Positions 9,353 to 16,372 of a stretch of 64,000 bases of DNA are shown in pieces. The notes below the pieces were generated by a model. It was not told where the DNA came from. It worked only from the letters and a program-made list of their open reading frames with translations, and did no database searches. The translations under genes and the position numbers were made by a program. Positions within the stretch are counted from its first letter, which is position 1, and every line of letters begins with the position of its first letter. The DNA comes from Tardiphaga sp. (GTDB taxonomy: Bacteria > Pseudomonadota > Alphaproteobacteria > Rhizobiales > Xanthobacteraceae), in assembly GCF_028290495.1 (NCBI RefSeq), contig NZ_JAQGJT010000044.1, positions 1 to 64,000 on the forward strand, written 5' to 3'.

Positions 9353-10201
9353 ATGGTTGCAGCGCAGTTCGAGGCGAAGTCAGTGGTTGCCGGCGGTTTT
9401 ATGACCCGGTACCTGGAAGCCGGCGATCGCAGCAAGCCGACGCTAATTCTAATTCACGATGGCGCTTTCGGAACGACAGCGGAATTGTGCTGGAACGACG
9501 TCATCGCTGAGCTGTCGCCGCATTATCACATTTACGCGCCGGAGCTGCTCGGGTGGGGCGGCACCGACAAGGTCGTCTACTTCGACCGGTCGCCCTATGC
9601 TGCGCGCATTCCGCACATCGCGGGCCTAGTCCGCGAACTTGGGATCGACCAGGCTGACTATCTCGGTTCGTCGTTTGGCGGCTCGCTAATCATGCGGGCG
9701 ACGGTGGAGCCAGGCAACCCTTGGCATATCCGCCGCGCGATTTCGATCTCGGGATCCGGCGGACCCTATCGCCTGCAGTCCGGCATCGAGGCGTTGGCCG
9801 ACTACACGCCGAGCTTAGCATCGGCGGCGAAGCTTACGGCACTGATCGCGGGATCGGCGACAGGGATGGAGGCGCACGTCCAGCAGCGCCACGATAACAG
9901 CCTGATCCCCGGGCATTGGGAAACGCTAATGGCCCCGCGGCTGAAGAATCCGTCCGTGACCCGTGCCGTTCCGCCCGATGACTATCTGGCGCGGCTGGCC
10001 TTGACCAGCATTCCGTCTCTTTTGCTGGCCGGCGCGCGCGACCCCCTGCTCGAAGGCGGCTGGGCCGAGCGGCTCGCGGTATTGTCACCAAAACTCGCCG
10101 CGGTCACGATCGATGCGGGCCACGAACCAAACATTGAATGTCCCGCCGAAGTGTGTCGCGTAGCGAAGAACTATTTCGGACGCGCGGAGGATTCAAAATG
10201 A
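9353..10201 (+). CDS. Alpha/beta hydrolase (ester or C-C bond hydrolase)
   Basis: A 282-residue alpha/beta hydrolase. The nucleophile elbow is GSSFGGS, the acid is in GARDPLLEGG and the catalytic His in DAGHEPNIECP. An oxyanion-loop-like HDGAFGTTAE follows strand 3. The ATG at 9353 is preceded by a strong ribosome site GGAAGGAAA. Its last codons overlap the start of the Baeyer-Villiger monooxygenase gene (ATGA), so the two are translationally coupled. That makes it a good candidate for the esterase that opens the ester or lactone made by the monooxygenase, as in known ketone-degradation pathways (inference). A meta-cleavage-type C-C hydrolase is the alternative. Confidence 0.88.
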   Translation: MVAAQFEAKSVVAGGFMTRYLEAGDRSKPTLILIHDGAFGTTAELCWNDVIAELSPHYHIYAPELLGWGGTDKVVYFDRSPYAARIPHIAGLVRELGIDQADYLGSSFGGSLIMRATVEPGNPWHIRRAISISGSGGPYRLQSGIEALADYTPSLASAAKLTALIAGSATGMEAHVQQRHDNSLIPGHWETLMAPRLKNPSVTRAVPPDDYLARLALTSIPSLLLAGARDPLLEGGWAERLAVLSPKLAAVTIDAGHEPNIECPAEVCRVAKNYFGRAEDSK

Positions 10202-12171
10202 ACATTGCGGTTTCTCAGACGCCTCACGCATTGAACGGTCTGCGCAGGTTCGATCAGGTCGACCCGATCGTGGCGGACGACGCCGGGATCGCGGCTGCAG
10301 TAGAGGATGCCGATCTTCCTTCCCTGCTGGCCGCGCTCGCCGCGTTGACGGGCGATGACCGGTTGCTGGCAGAGGAATTGCGGCCGCCGCCGCCCAGAAT
10401 GGGCGCGTCGATCAAGCCGCAAGGCGGCATGAGCGAGGAGGCTCAGGCCGAGGCGCGGCGGCTCGCGGTCGAGACGATCATTGCCTACCGGGATAGCGGC
10501 TCGCCCGCGCCGGATCCGGCGACGCCACTGCTGGAGCGCGCGATGGGCTTTATCGCGCGCGGCGCGGGGGCCGAGTACATTCCGCTGCTGAAGCACGAAC
10601 TGGCGCTGCCCCGCGATCTCGGCGCGCCCGACTGGATCAAGGCAGACTTGGCGCCGGATCGCGACTTCAAGGTCGCCGTGATCGGTGCCGGTCTGTCCGG
10701 TGTTGCTGCTGCGCACCGGCTAGAGCAGGCCGGCATTGGCTATACCGTGTTCGAGAAGAATCCGGATGTCGGCGGCGTGTGGTGGGAAAACATCTATCCC
10801 GGCTGCCGGCTGGATACTCCGAATTTTGCGTACAGCTACTCCTTCGCGCAGAAGCAGGACTGGCCGGAACAATTTTCCAGGCAGACCGAGATCCAGAAAT
10901 ATATTTCGCGCGTTGCCTCCGAGACGTCTGTGCGGCAGCACGTTGTATTTGAGACCGAAGTGCTCTCAATGCAATACGATGCCGCCGCGGCGCTCTGGAC
11001 CATCGAAACGCGCAATGCCGCGAGCAAGATCCGCACCGAGACGTTCAACGCGATTATCACCGCGACCGGGCAACTCAATAAGCCGGCCTATCCGGATATC
11101 CCCGGTCTGCGAAGCTTCCAAGGCGACCTGTTCCATTCCGCGCGCTGGCCAGCGGGCTTTGACGTTGAGGGCAAGCGCATTGCCGTGATCGGCACCGGCG
11201 CCAGCGCCTACCAGATCGTACCGTCAATCGTCGACGCGGTTTCTGCGCTCGAAGTGTTCCAGCGCAACCCCCCCTGGATGCTGCCGACACCAAATTATCA
11301 CGAGGAGATCAAGCCCGGAATGGCCTGGCTGCTTCACCATGTGCCGTATTACGGGCGCTGGTTCCGATTTTGGCAATTCTGGATCGCGGCGGAGGGGCGG
11401 CTGCCGCTGGTCGAAGTCGAAGCTGGCTGGGACCATCCAATATCGGTCGGAAGCGCCAACGAGGGACTTCGTCTCGAATGCATCGAGCATCTGAAGAAGC
11501 AGCTATCCGATCGCCCCGACCTGCTGGAGAAGTTGACGCCGAATTATCCGCCCGGCGCCAAGCGTATGTTGCGGGACAACGGCGTGTGGGCCGCCGCGCT
11601 GAAGCAGCCGCATGCGAGACTGGTCACTGACAAGATACAGCGTATCGACAAACGCGGGATCGTCACGGACGACGGACAGTTGCATGAGGTCGATGTGATC
11701 GTGCTTGCGACCGGTTTTGAGGCGTCGGATTATCTGATGCCGATCAAGGTCACTGGACGGGCCGGCAAGGATTTGCACGACTGGTGGGCAGGAGATTGCC
11801 GCGCCTATTTAGGCATCACCATGCCGGGCTTCCCGAACCTGTTCATGACGGGCGGGCCTACGACCGGCGTTGTCGTCAACGGCAGCGCCATTTTCTCGGC
11901 GGAATGCGCCGTGGAATATGCATTGTCGGCGATCTACGGATTGTTGGCCGGCAACTACGCCGAGATGGACGTGCGGCAGGTGCCGTTCGACGACTACAAC
12001 CAGCGCGTCGACGCCGGCAATTTGACGAAAGCTTGGGGCGTTGCCAAAGTATCGAGCTGGTACCGAAATCGCTTCGGGAGGGCATCGCAGACTTGGCCGT
12101 TCTCCCTGCTCGAATACTGGCGGCTTACCAAAAACGCTGATCTTGGCGACTATGATCTGGTGAAAGCCTGA
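10198..12171 (+). CDS. Type I Baeyer-Villiger monooxygenase, 4-hydroxyacetophenone monooxygenase-like
   Basis: A 657-residue flavoprotein. The FAD Rossmann motif GAGLSG starts near residue 163, the Baeyer-Villiger fingerprint FxGxxxHxxxWP reads FQGDLFHSARWP at about 307-319, and a second Rossmann motif GTGASA near 332 binds NADPH. About 160 residues precede the first Rossmann fold, including DLPSLLAALAALTGD. A long N-terminal extension of this kind is a feature of 4-hydroxyacetophenone monooxygenase-type enzymes, absent from the shorter cyclohexanone monooxygenases. The reaction would convert a ketone to an ester using NADPH and O2. The gene overlaps the hydrolase by 4 bases. The substrate is likely an aryl or alicyclic ketone, but that is inferred from family resemblance. 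Confidence 0.9.
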   Translation: MNIAVSQTPHALNGLRRFDQVDPIVADDAGIAAAVEDADLPSLLAALAALTGDDRLLAEELRPPPPRMGASIKPQGGMSEEAQAEARRLAVETIIAYRDSGSPAPDPATPLLERAMGFIARGAGAEYIPLLKHELALPRDLGAPDWIKADLAPDRDFKVAVIGAGLSGVAAAHRLEQAGIGYTVFEKNPDVGGVWWENIYPGCRLDTPNFAYSYSFAQKQDWPEQFSRQTEIQKYISRVASETSVRQHVVFETEVLSMQYDAAAALWTIETRNAASKIRTETFNAIITATGQLNKPAYPDIPGLRSFQGDLFHSARWPAGFDVEGKRIAVIGTGASAYQIVPSIVDAVSALEVFQRNPPWMLPTPNYHEEIKPGMAWLLHHVPYYGRWFRFWQFWIAAEGRLPLVEVEAGWDHPISVGSANEGLRLECIEHLKKQLSDRPDLLEKLTPNYPPGAKRMLRDNGVWAAALKQPHARLVTDKIQRIDKRGIVTDDGQLHEVDVIVLATGFEASDYLMPIKVTGRAGKDLHDWWAGDCRAYLGITMPGFPNLFMTGGPTTGVVVNGSAIFSAECAVEYALSAIYGLLAGNYAEMDVRQVPFDDYNQRVDAGNLTKAWGVAKVSSWYRNRFGRASQTWPFSLLEYWRLTKNADLGDYDLVKA

Positions 12172-12208
12172 GCGAAGCGCTCCTGCAACTATAACCCGAA
12201 AGACGCAA

Positions 12209-12430
12209 ATGCCCCACTTGATTGTAAAGCTCTATCCAGGCCGCACTGAAGAGACAAAGAAAACTCTGGCTGAGGAAATTACCAAGACCATAGTAAGAGT
12301 TCTAAATTCAAAAGAGAGCGCGATCTCTGTTGGAATCGAAGATGTTGCTCCAGAAGATTGGGACAATAAAGTTTATCAACCAGATGTTATCTCGAAGATG
12401 GACACCATTTACAAGCAGACCTCAAAATAG
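12209..12430 (+). CDS. 4-oxalocrotonate tautomerase family protein, PptA-like
   Basis: A 73-residue protein starting Met-Pro-His, so Pro1 of the mature chain can act as the general base typical of this superfamily. The sequence resembles E. coli PptA (YdcE): MPHLIVKLYPG at the start, then VLNSKESAIS and EDVAPEDWDNKVY. These are small dimeric or trimeric enzymes that move protons between enol and keto forms. It lies 37 bp after the monooxygenase gene and could complete the pathway, but its GC content is about 41% by direct count, far below its neighbours, which suggests separate acquisition. It may therefore be unrelated to the catabolic genes. Confidence 0.88.
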   Translation: MPHLIVKLYPGRTEETKKTLAEEITKTIVRVLNSKESAISVGIEDVAPEDWDNKVYQPDVISKMDTIYKQTSK

Positions 12431-13018
12431 AAATAATGGTTCGATTCTACTGTAGTCGAAAAATCGAATGACGTCTGTTGGCGGATAGTAGCGGCGCATC
12501 TGAGAGCTTGGAAGAAGCGCTCGGGCATCCGAAACCGGAATAGTCGCTCGGACGCAAAACTGGCAGCCCAGATGGTCTCAGATACGCTTGCGGAGTCGGA
12601 CGCGGGTGTAGGTCGGAAACCGGCGTTCCTGGCTCACGGAGACTGTATGGGCCGCCCCCGGACCTTCGCAGGCTCTCAGCGTCAGGCCGCGCGGCGGAAG
12701 CTCTTGCGCGGGGTGTGGGCTGTCGTGGCATCGACCGACACGGAGCGTGTCCTGATCGTGGCCGTCGGATGAGAACCGTACCTCCGAAAGGGTCCAAACG
12801 GGCGCCACCCGCCTGGTCGAATAGCGATGGTCCTTGGTGAGCGCTGATTCACCGGCAGGCGCGCTGATTTACGCGGAGAAGGTTCGACCCCAGATGCTCT
12901 CCCTCCGCCAGATTTCTCCGTAAGTCATTGTTGGTGAAGCCATTTTCGCGTGGGCCACGCAGTTGCCCATGTTTGTACCCATGCTTATTGGGGTGATGGG
13001 CAGGACATGCCACTCGGT
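12431..13018. other. Gene-free island-edge region
   Basis: No convincing gene in about 590 bp. It holds a weak stem (TTCGATT at 12440 with AATCGAA at 12462) after the tautomerase that may act as a terminator, two near-identical GCGCTGATT direct copies 20 bp apart (12841 and 12861), a tRNA-Ser-like 3' fragment (12881-12910) and a downstream stretch with two TTTGTACCCATG/TTGCCCATG-like words (about 12962-12985). Short open frames here are arginine- and serine-rich and look like chance frames. Confidence 0.5.
12881..12910 (+). other. tRNA-Ser-like 3' end fragment, possible attachment-site remnant
   Basis: The bases run from a TTCGA T-loop-like word (GGTTCGACCCC) to an acceptor end CTCCCTCCGCCA, which is how many serine tRNA genes end. 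No anticodon arm, variable arm or 5' acceptor strand is visible upstream, so it cannot be a working tRNA. Integrative elements often recombine into the 3' end of tRNA-Ser and leave such copies. The neighbouring methyltransferase pair would fit as cargo. No integrase gene is seen in the window. Confidence 0.4.
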
Positions 13019-14164
13019 TTACCTAGCCGTCAGCGTCAAAATCATCTCTTCGGATGGCTGACGAGCATCTCTGTTGCGCGAATTGCCACCGAGCGTGGAA
13101 AAGCGGCTTGTCACCTTTGAAGACTTGATGCGGAAAAACTGATTGGCGAGCTCCGTAACTCTTTCCCCGCTAAGGCCATTAGATGCCTCTCCCGCCGGAA
13201 AGGTGATGATGGCATCAGTTCCAACGCTCGCCAAACTTTTCAGAAGCGCTTCGAACGCATCCTCCGAAGATTTGACGAGACTGTACTTCGACTGGGGCCG
13301 CTTTCCGATTTCGGGGTATCGGCCCTCTCCCGAGACAGCAACGAGTTTGCCGCCAACGAGCGTTTCGAGAACATGATAAAACCGACTGTAGTGAACACCC
13401 GAATATGGTGGATCAAGAAACGCGATATCGCCTTCCTTCAAAGTTGAAGCCATGTCATTGGCGTCCGTCTTTGTGGCTGCGCCTTTCCGCTTCGAAAACA
13501 TTGGAGCTATTGCGTCGTACGACTGGTGTAGGCATGCACCGACATCTCTCTGCCATGCAGCCTTCAGAAATTCGCCGGCGGTTAGGTTCGGCTTGAACGA
13601 CTGTGCGGTGTGGCCGGGTGCCGCAGCACAGCGGCTTGCTACCCAAATAAGAGAAGCTAGTGCGGCGCACCGCGCGTCTTTATTGAGGGGCAGCGTCGCG
13701 CGAAGTGCATCGATAGTTAGAGATTGTTGCGGACTGAAGTAATAGCCACCGTATGCCTTCGAAATCGGATAGGGCATCTCGGCGCATAAATCACGTGCGC
13801 GGTCGCAAGTAGACTTAATGTCCTCCGTCGCTATTCGCTTCTGCAATCGCTTGGTTCGACCGACGAAGTCCGAAGCTGCTTCCCATGTTGTTGCTCTGTC
13901 AGCCCAGTCTTCTAGCCATTTTCTTTTCAGTGGCTTAGTGCGCCCAATAACGCTCGAAGCGAGCACGACAGAGTATTTTTGAAGATCACCGGCCAGAACT
14001 TCCACATCGTACTTCTGAGCTACATGCCAAGCTACAGCAGCAGAGCCGGTAAACATGTCGACGAAGCGTTTATGGCCCGGCACGGCAGACTGAATGGCCT
14101 CGCCTAAGCCATTGAGCAACATTGAGCGCTTTGAACCCATATACTTCACGAGCCTAAGCTCCAT
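13019..14164 (-). CDS. D12-class (Dam-like) N6-adenine DNA methyltransferase
   Basis: A 381-residue protein with the D12 class order of motifs: KYMGSKRSML near the N-terminus, the SAM-binding motif FVDMFTGSAAVAWH, and the catalytic DPPY motif in FLDPPYSGVHYSRFYH in the second half. It would transfer a methyl group from S-adenosylmethionine to adenine N6 in a specific DNA sequence. The ATG at 14164 is chosen because the family N-terminus begins there; it overlaps the upstream gene by 19 bases, so the two are co-translated. No recognisable endonuclease is adjacent, but the unknown upstream gene could be its partner. The spacing to a tRNA-like fragment suggests a mobile origin. Confidence 0.88.
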   Translation of the reverse strand: MELRLVKYMGSKRSMLLNGLGEAIQSAVPGHKRFVDMFTGSAAVAWHVAQKYDVEVLAGDLQKYSVVLASSVIGRTKPLKRKWLEDWADRATTWEAASDFVGRTKRLQKRIATEDIKSTCDRARDLCAEMPYPISKAYGGYYFSPQQSLTIDALRATLPLNKDARCAALASLIWVASRCAAAPGHTAQSFKPNLTAGEFLKAAWQRDVGACLHQSYDAIAPMFSKRKGAATKTDANDMASTLKEGDIAFLDPPYSGVHYSRFYHVLETLVGGKLVAVSGEGRYPEIGKRPQSKYSLVKSSEDAFEALLKSLASVGTDAIITFPAGEASNGLSGERVTELANQFFRIKSSKVTSRFSTLGGNSRNRDARQPSEEMILTLTAR

Positions 14165-15141
14165 ACGCCAATTCGTTCCGCTTCTGATACGGTGGGCAAA
14201 CCAAGCGGCACACGCTTCATCCACGCGTTCATTGAAATCGGAACGGGGGATCTTGATGATGTCAGATCTGCGAGAGCCAATTTGACGTCCTCCCACAAGT
14301 CAGCGGGTTGTTGCAAAGGAGCGGCGGGATCCCAAAACCCTCTTGCTTCCGCGTATGGGTCTATCCAGGGGCGCCAATTGCCATTGCCAACTTGAACTCC
14401 AGCATCATTGAAGTTTGATATCGTAAAAGCAGTAGCGGCGCGCAGCAGCAGGTAGGCCCTCGCAAGCATCTCGGCGGCCATAGCAGGAGAAGCGGTCGAA
14501 CGAGCATACGTTAGTAATGTCGGTTCATTCGGCTCACTAATGCCGGTCAGGAAATGCTCAGATGCGATCCTGCGAATGACGTCAGGAAGTTCCGCGTAGC
14601 GGCGTGCAATGGCGCCGCTTTCTTTGCTAGTGCCGTTTGCCAGCAGGTCATGCTGTTGCCAGAGCATTGAACGAAGTAGAAATCGGTCAAGTTGGTCAAA
14701 GCTAGAAGAAGATGTGGGTTCAAAGAGTGCCCATAGCCCTTCAATAAAATCGAGGCGCTCGCCTGGAACGTCAGGCATGGGCTCAAACGCCTGAGCGTTG
14801 TAGCTAGACATATTTCGACTGCGATGCTCATCCCTGCCGCGTCTCAGGTCAATTCCCCAGGCCTCGATAAGGGTTCCGGCTACGGCAGACGCAGCTGCAC
14901 CGGGCCAAATTGCATCCAGGCAGTTTGCGAGCGAAGAGCCGCCTATTCGCACAAGCTTCAGGAAATCTCGCGCCGATTGCGGGTCACTAACCCATCCGCT
15001 CAGTGCCCCCCAAACGGCGTCATGGGTGCCTTTGCCCCGCATAGGCTCTCCCGGGGCCGGCGGGTCGAACCTCACCGCGGCGCCGTTAGAGTTAATTACG
15101 AAGTTTATGCCATTGAAAATCCCAATGCCTAGAGATCCCAA
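14146..15141 (-). CDS. Protein of unknown function coupled to a DNA methyltransferase
   Basis: A 331-residue soluble protein that I do not recognise. It starts MGSLGIGIFNGINFVIN and is rich in alpha-helical, Ala- and Leu-containing segments (for example PAMAAEMLARAYLLLRAATAF, split by polar turns) with conserved-looking Trp and Asp residues near the C-terminus (NWRPWIDPYAEARGFWDP). No PD-(D/E)XK, HNH, GIY-YIG or P-loop motif is evident. Its 3' end overlaps the methyltransferase start by 19 bases, which implies a shared role. A restriction or other defence effector, or a specificity or regulatory partner, is possible but unproven. Confidence 0.7.
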   Translation of the reverse strand: MGSLGIGIFNGINFVINSNGAAVRFDPPAPGEPMRGKGTHDAVWGALSGWVSDPQSARDFLKLVRIGGSSLANCLDAIWPGAAASAVAGTLIEAWGIDLRRGRDEHRSRNMSSYNAQAFEPMPDVPGERLDFIEGLWALFEPTSSSSFDQLDRFLLRSMLWQQHDLLANGTSKESGAIARRYAELPDVIRRIASEHFLTGISEPNEPTLLTYARSTASPAMAAEMLARAYLLLRAATAFTISNFNDAGVQVGNGNWRPWIDPYAEARGFWDPAAPLQQPADLWEDVKLALADLTSSRSPVPISMNAWMKRVPLGLPTVSEAERIGVWSLGS

Positions 15142-15747
15142 TATAGAAAGAGCGGCCCGGAGCTGCGCGTAGTATGCGAGATGTCTCGTTGCGTGAAGAT
15201 CGCCCGCAAGAAATGCGGAGGGCCGCCCGTTCCCCTACTCGAACCACAACCCGGACTTCTTCGTCGATCTCGCAGCCATACCAATCGGCGCAAAGGTCGA
15301 TGCGGTAGCTGTCCTCGGCGTGCTCGCGAAGCAGTAGCCCGGATCGGTGCAGCCAAGGTGTCTAAACGCATCACCGCCTCCGACCAAACTGGCGGGTGAG
15401 TGGCTTCCGTCCTCGAAGCAAAAGCATTGATCGGGCCACACGGATCATCTTGCCGCTGCGTCACCCGGCCCAGCTTGCCAGCCCCGCTGGGCTCCCTCGG
15501 TCGCTTCGGCGTTGGCTTGTGCCATTGCGGCCAAGACGCCTTGGCGCGTCACGTACGGCCTGCTGCTTGGAGTTCATGATTGCGCCGTCGAGCGTCGGTC
15601 CTTTGATGGAGAGCTCCACTTCCGCGAGGGCAAATAGTAAGTACAGGCCAAGACGTGGCGACGGTGCATTCGAGACCTAATGTCCGTCACCGAGCCGACA
15701 TTCTGACGATGAAGGACTACGCTTCGGGGAGGTTGAGGTGGCTGCCG
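15142..15747. other. Gene-free region with a possible gene remnant
   Basis: No convincing gene in about 600 bp. One short plus-strand frame near 15230-15340 reads like a protein tail (NHNPDFFVDLAAIPIG and on to a stop) without a start or upstream match, so it may be the 3' scrap of a lost gene. Other frames are Arg/Ser-rich chance frames. The region separates the methyltransferase pair from the next conserved small genes. Confidence 0.4.
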
Positions 15748-15981
15748 ATGCCATTATACTTTTTCGATGTCACCGATGACGGCGCGGTGAACCATTCCGA
15801 TCCACTCGGAACGGACATGTCGAAGGCCGATCTCGCTGAGGAAGCCGTAGCGATGATCGTGAGCATCGCCTCTGACCGCCTGCCAGACGGCATGACGCGG
15901 GTCTTTGCAGTGAGTGTGCGAGACGATCAGAACACTGTAGTTTTCAGGGCAAGTCTGTCGCTTGCCGCTTCATGGCAATGA
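15748..15981 (+). CDS. DUF6894 family protein
   Basis: A 77-residue protein starting MPLYFFDVTDDG, with the family's later pattern of an acidic helix (ADLAEEAVAMIVSIASD) and a C-terminal strand with VRDDQNTVVFRASLS. Small proteins of this type are numerous in Bradyrhizobium and Methylobacterium and have no known function. The ATG at 15748 is chosen because family members begin with a Met-Pro-aromatic sequence; the frame extends upstream without resemblance. It ends 55 bp before another small gene. Confidence 0.78.
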   Translation: MPLYFFDVTDDGAVNHSDPLGTDMSKADLAEEAVAMIVSIASDRLPDGMTRVFAVSVRDDQNTVVFRASLSLAASWQ

Positions 15982-16036
15982 AGCGGTGCATCACGACCAG
16001 TTCCTGCTGCCCGCCGCCTGCCGTGCTCGTGAACTC

Positions 16037-16285
16037 ATGATCGACTATCCGATCTGTCCCAGGTGCAACGCAAAGATGACCATGGCTCTGCCGAAAGTGG
16101 GATCGGCGGAGCAACGGTATGCGTGCTGGCACTGCGACGGGCCTGACCCGGTCAAGGTAACTGAAATGGCTGGCTGGGTGGCGGAAATACCGGGTTTGTG
16201 GGCTCGTCGGGCGGAGCGGGACGCTGTCGCTACCACCATTGCGCCTCTAACTCCCAGCACGGCTTCTGCCGCTCCCTCGTCCTGA
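16037..16285 (+). CDS. Small zinc-ribbon-like protein
   Basis: An 82-residue protein with two Cys pairs, CPRC near residue 6 and CWHC near residue 33, the layout of a treble-clef or zinc-ribbon metal site. The rest is a Trp-containing linker and an Ala/Ser/Pro-rich tail. I do not know its function. The ATG at 16037 gives MIDYPICPRC; a start 75 bases upstream is open but overlaps the preceding gene. It may be a soil-bacterium-specific small regulatory or structural protein. Confidence 0.55.
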   Translation: MIDYPICPRCNAKMTMALPKVGSAEQRYACWHCDGPDPVKVTEMAGWVAEIPGLWARRAERDAVATTIAPLTPSTASAAPSS

Positions 16286-16372
16286 TCGACATACCGCACG
16301 CGATCCGGTTGATATGGCGGGTCCCGCTCTCCCATGTACAGGCCACTGAAAGAATTAGCTGGCGCTGCCCGG

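Noticed and set aside
12572-12808. Short open frames on both strands after the tautomerase
   Set aside because: Arg/Ser/Pro-rich products without starts, ribosome sites or similarity that I can see.
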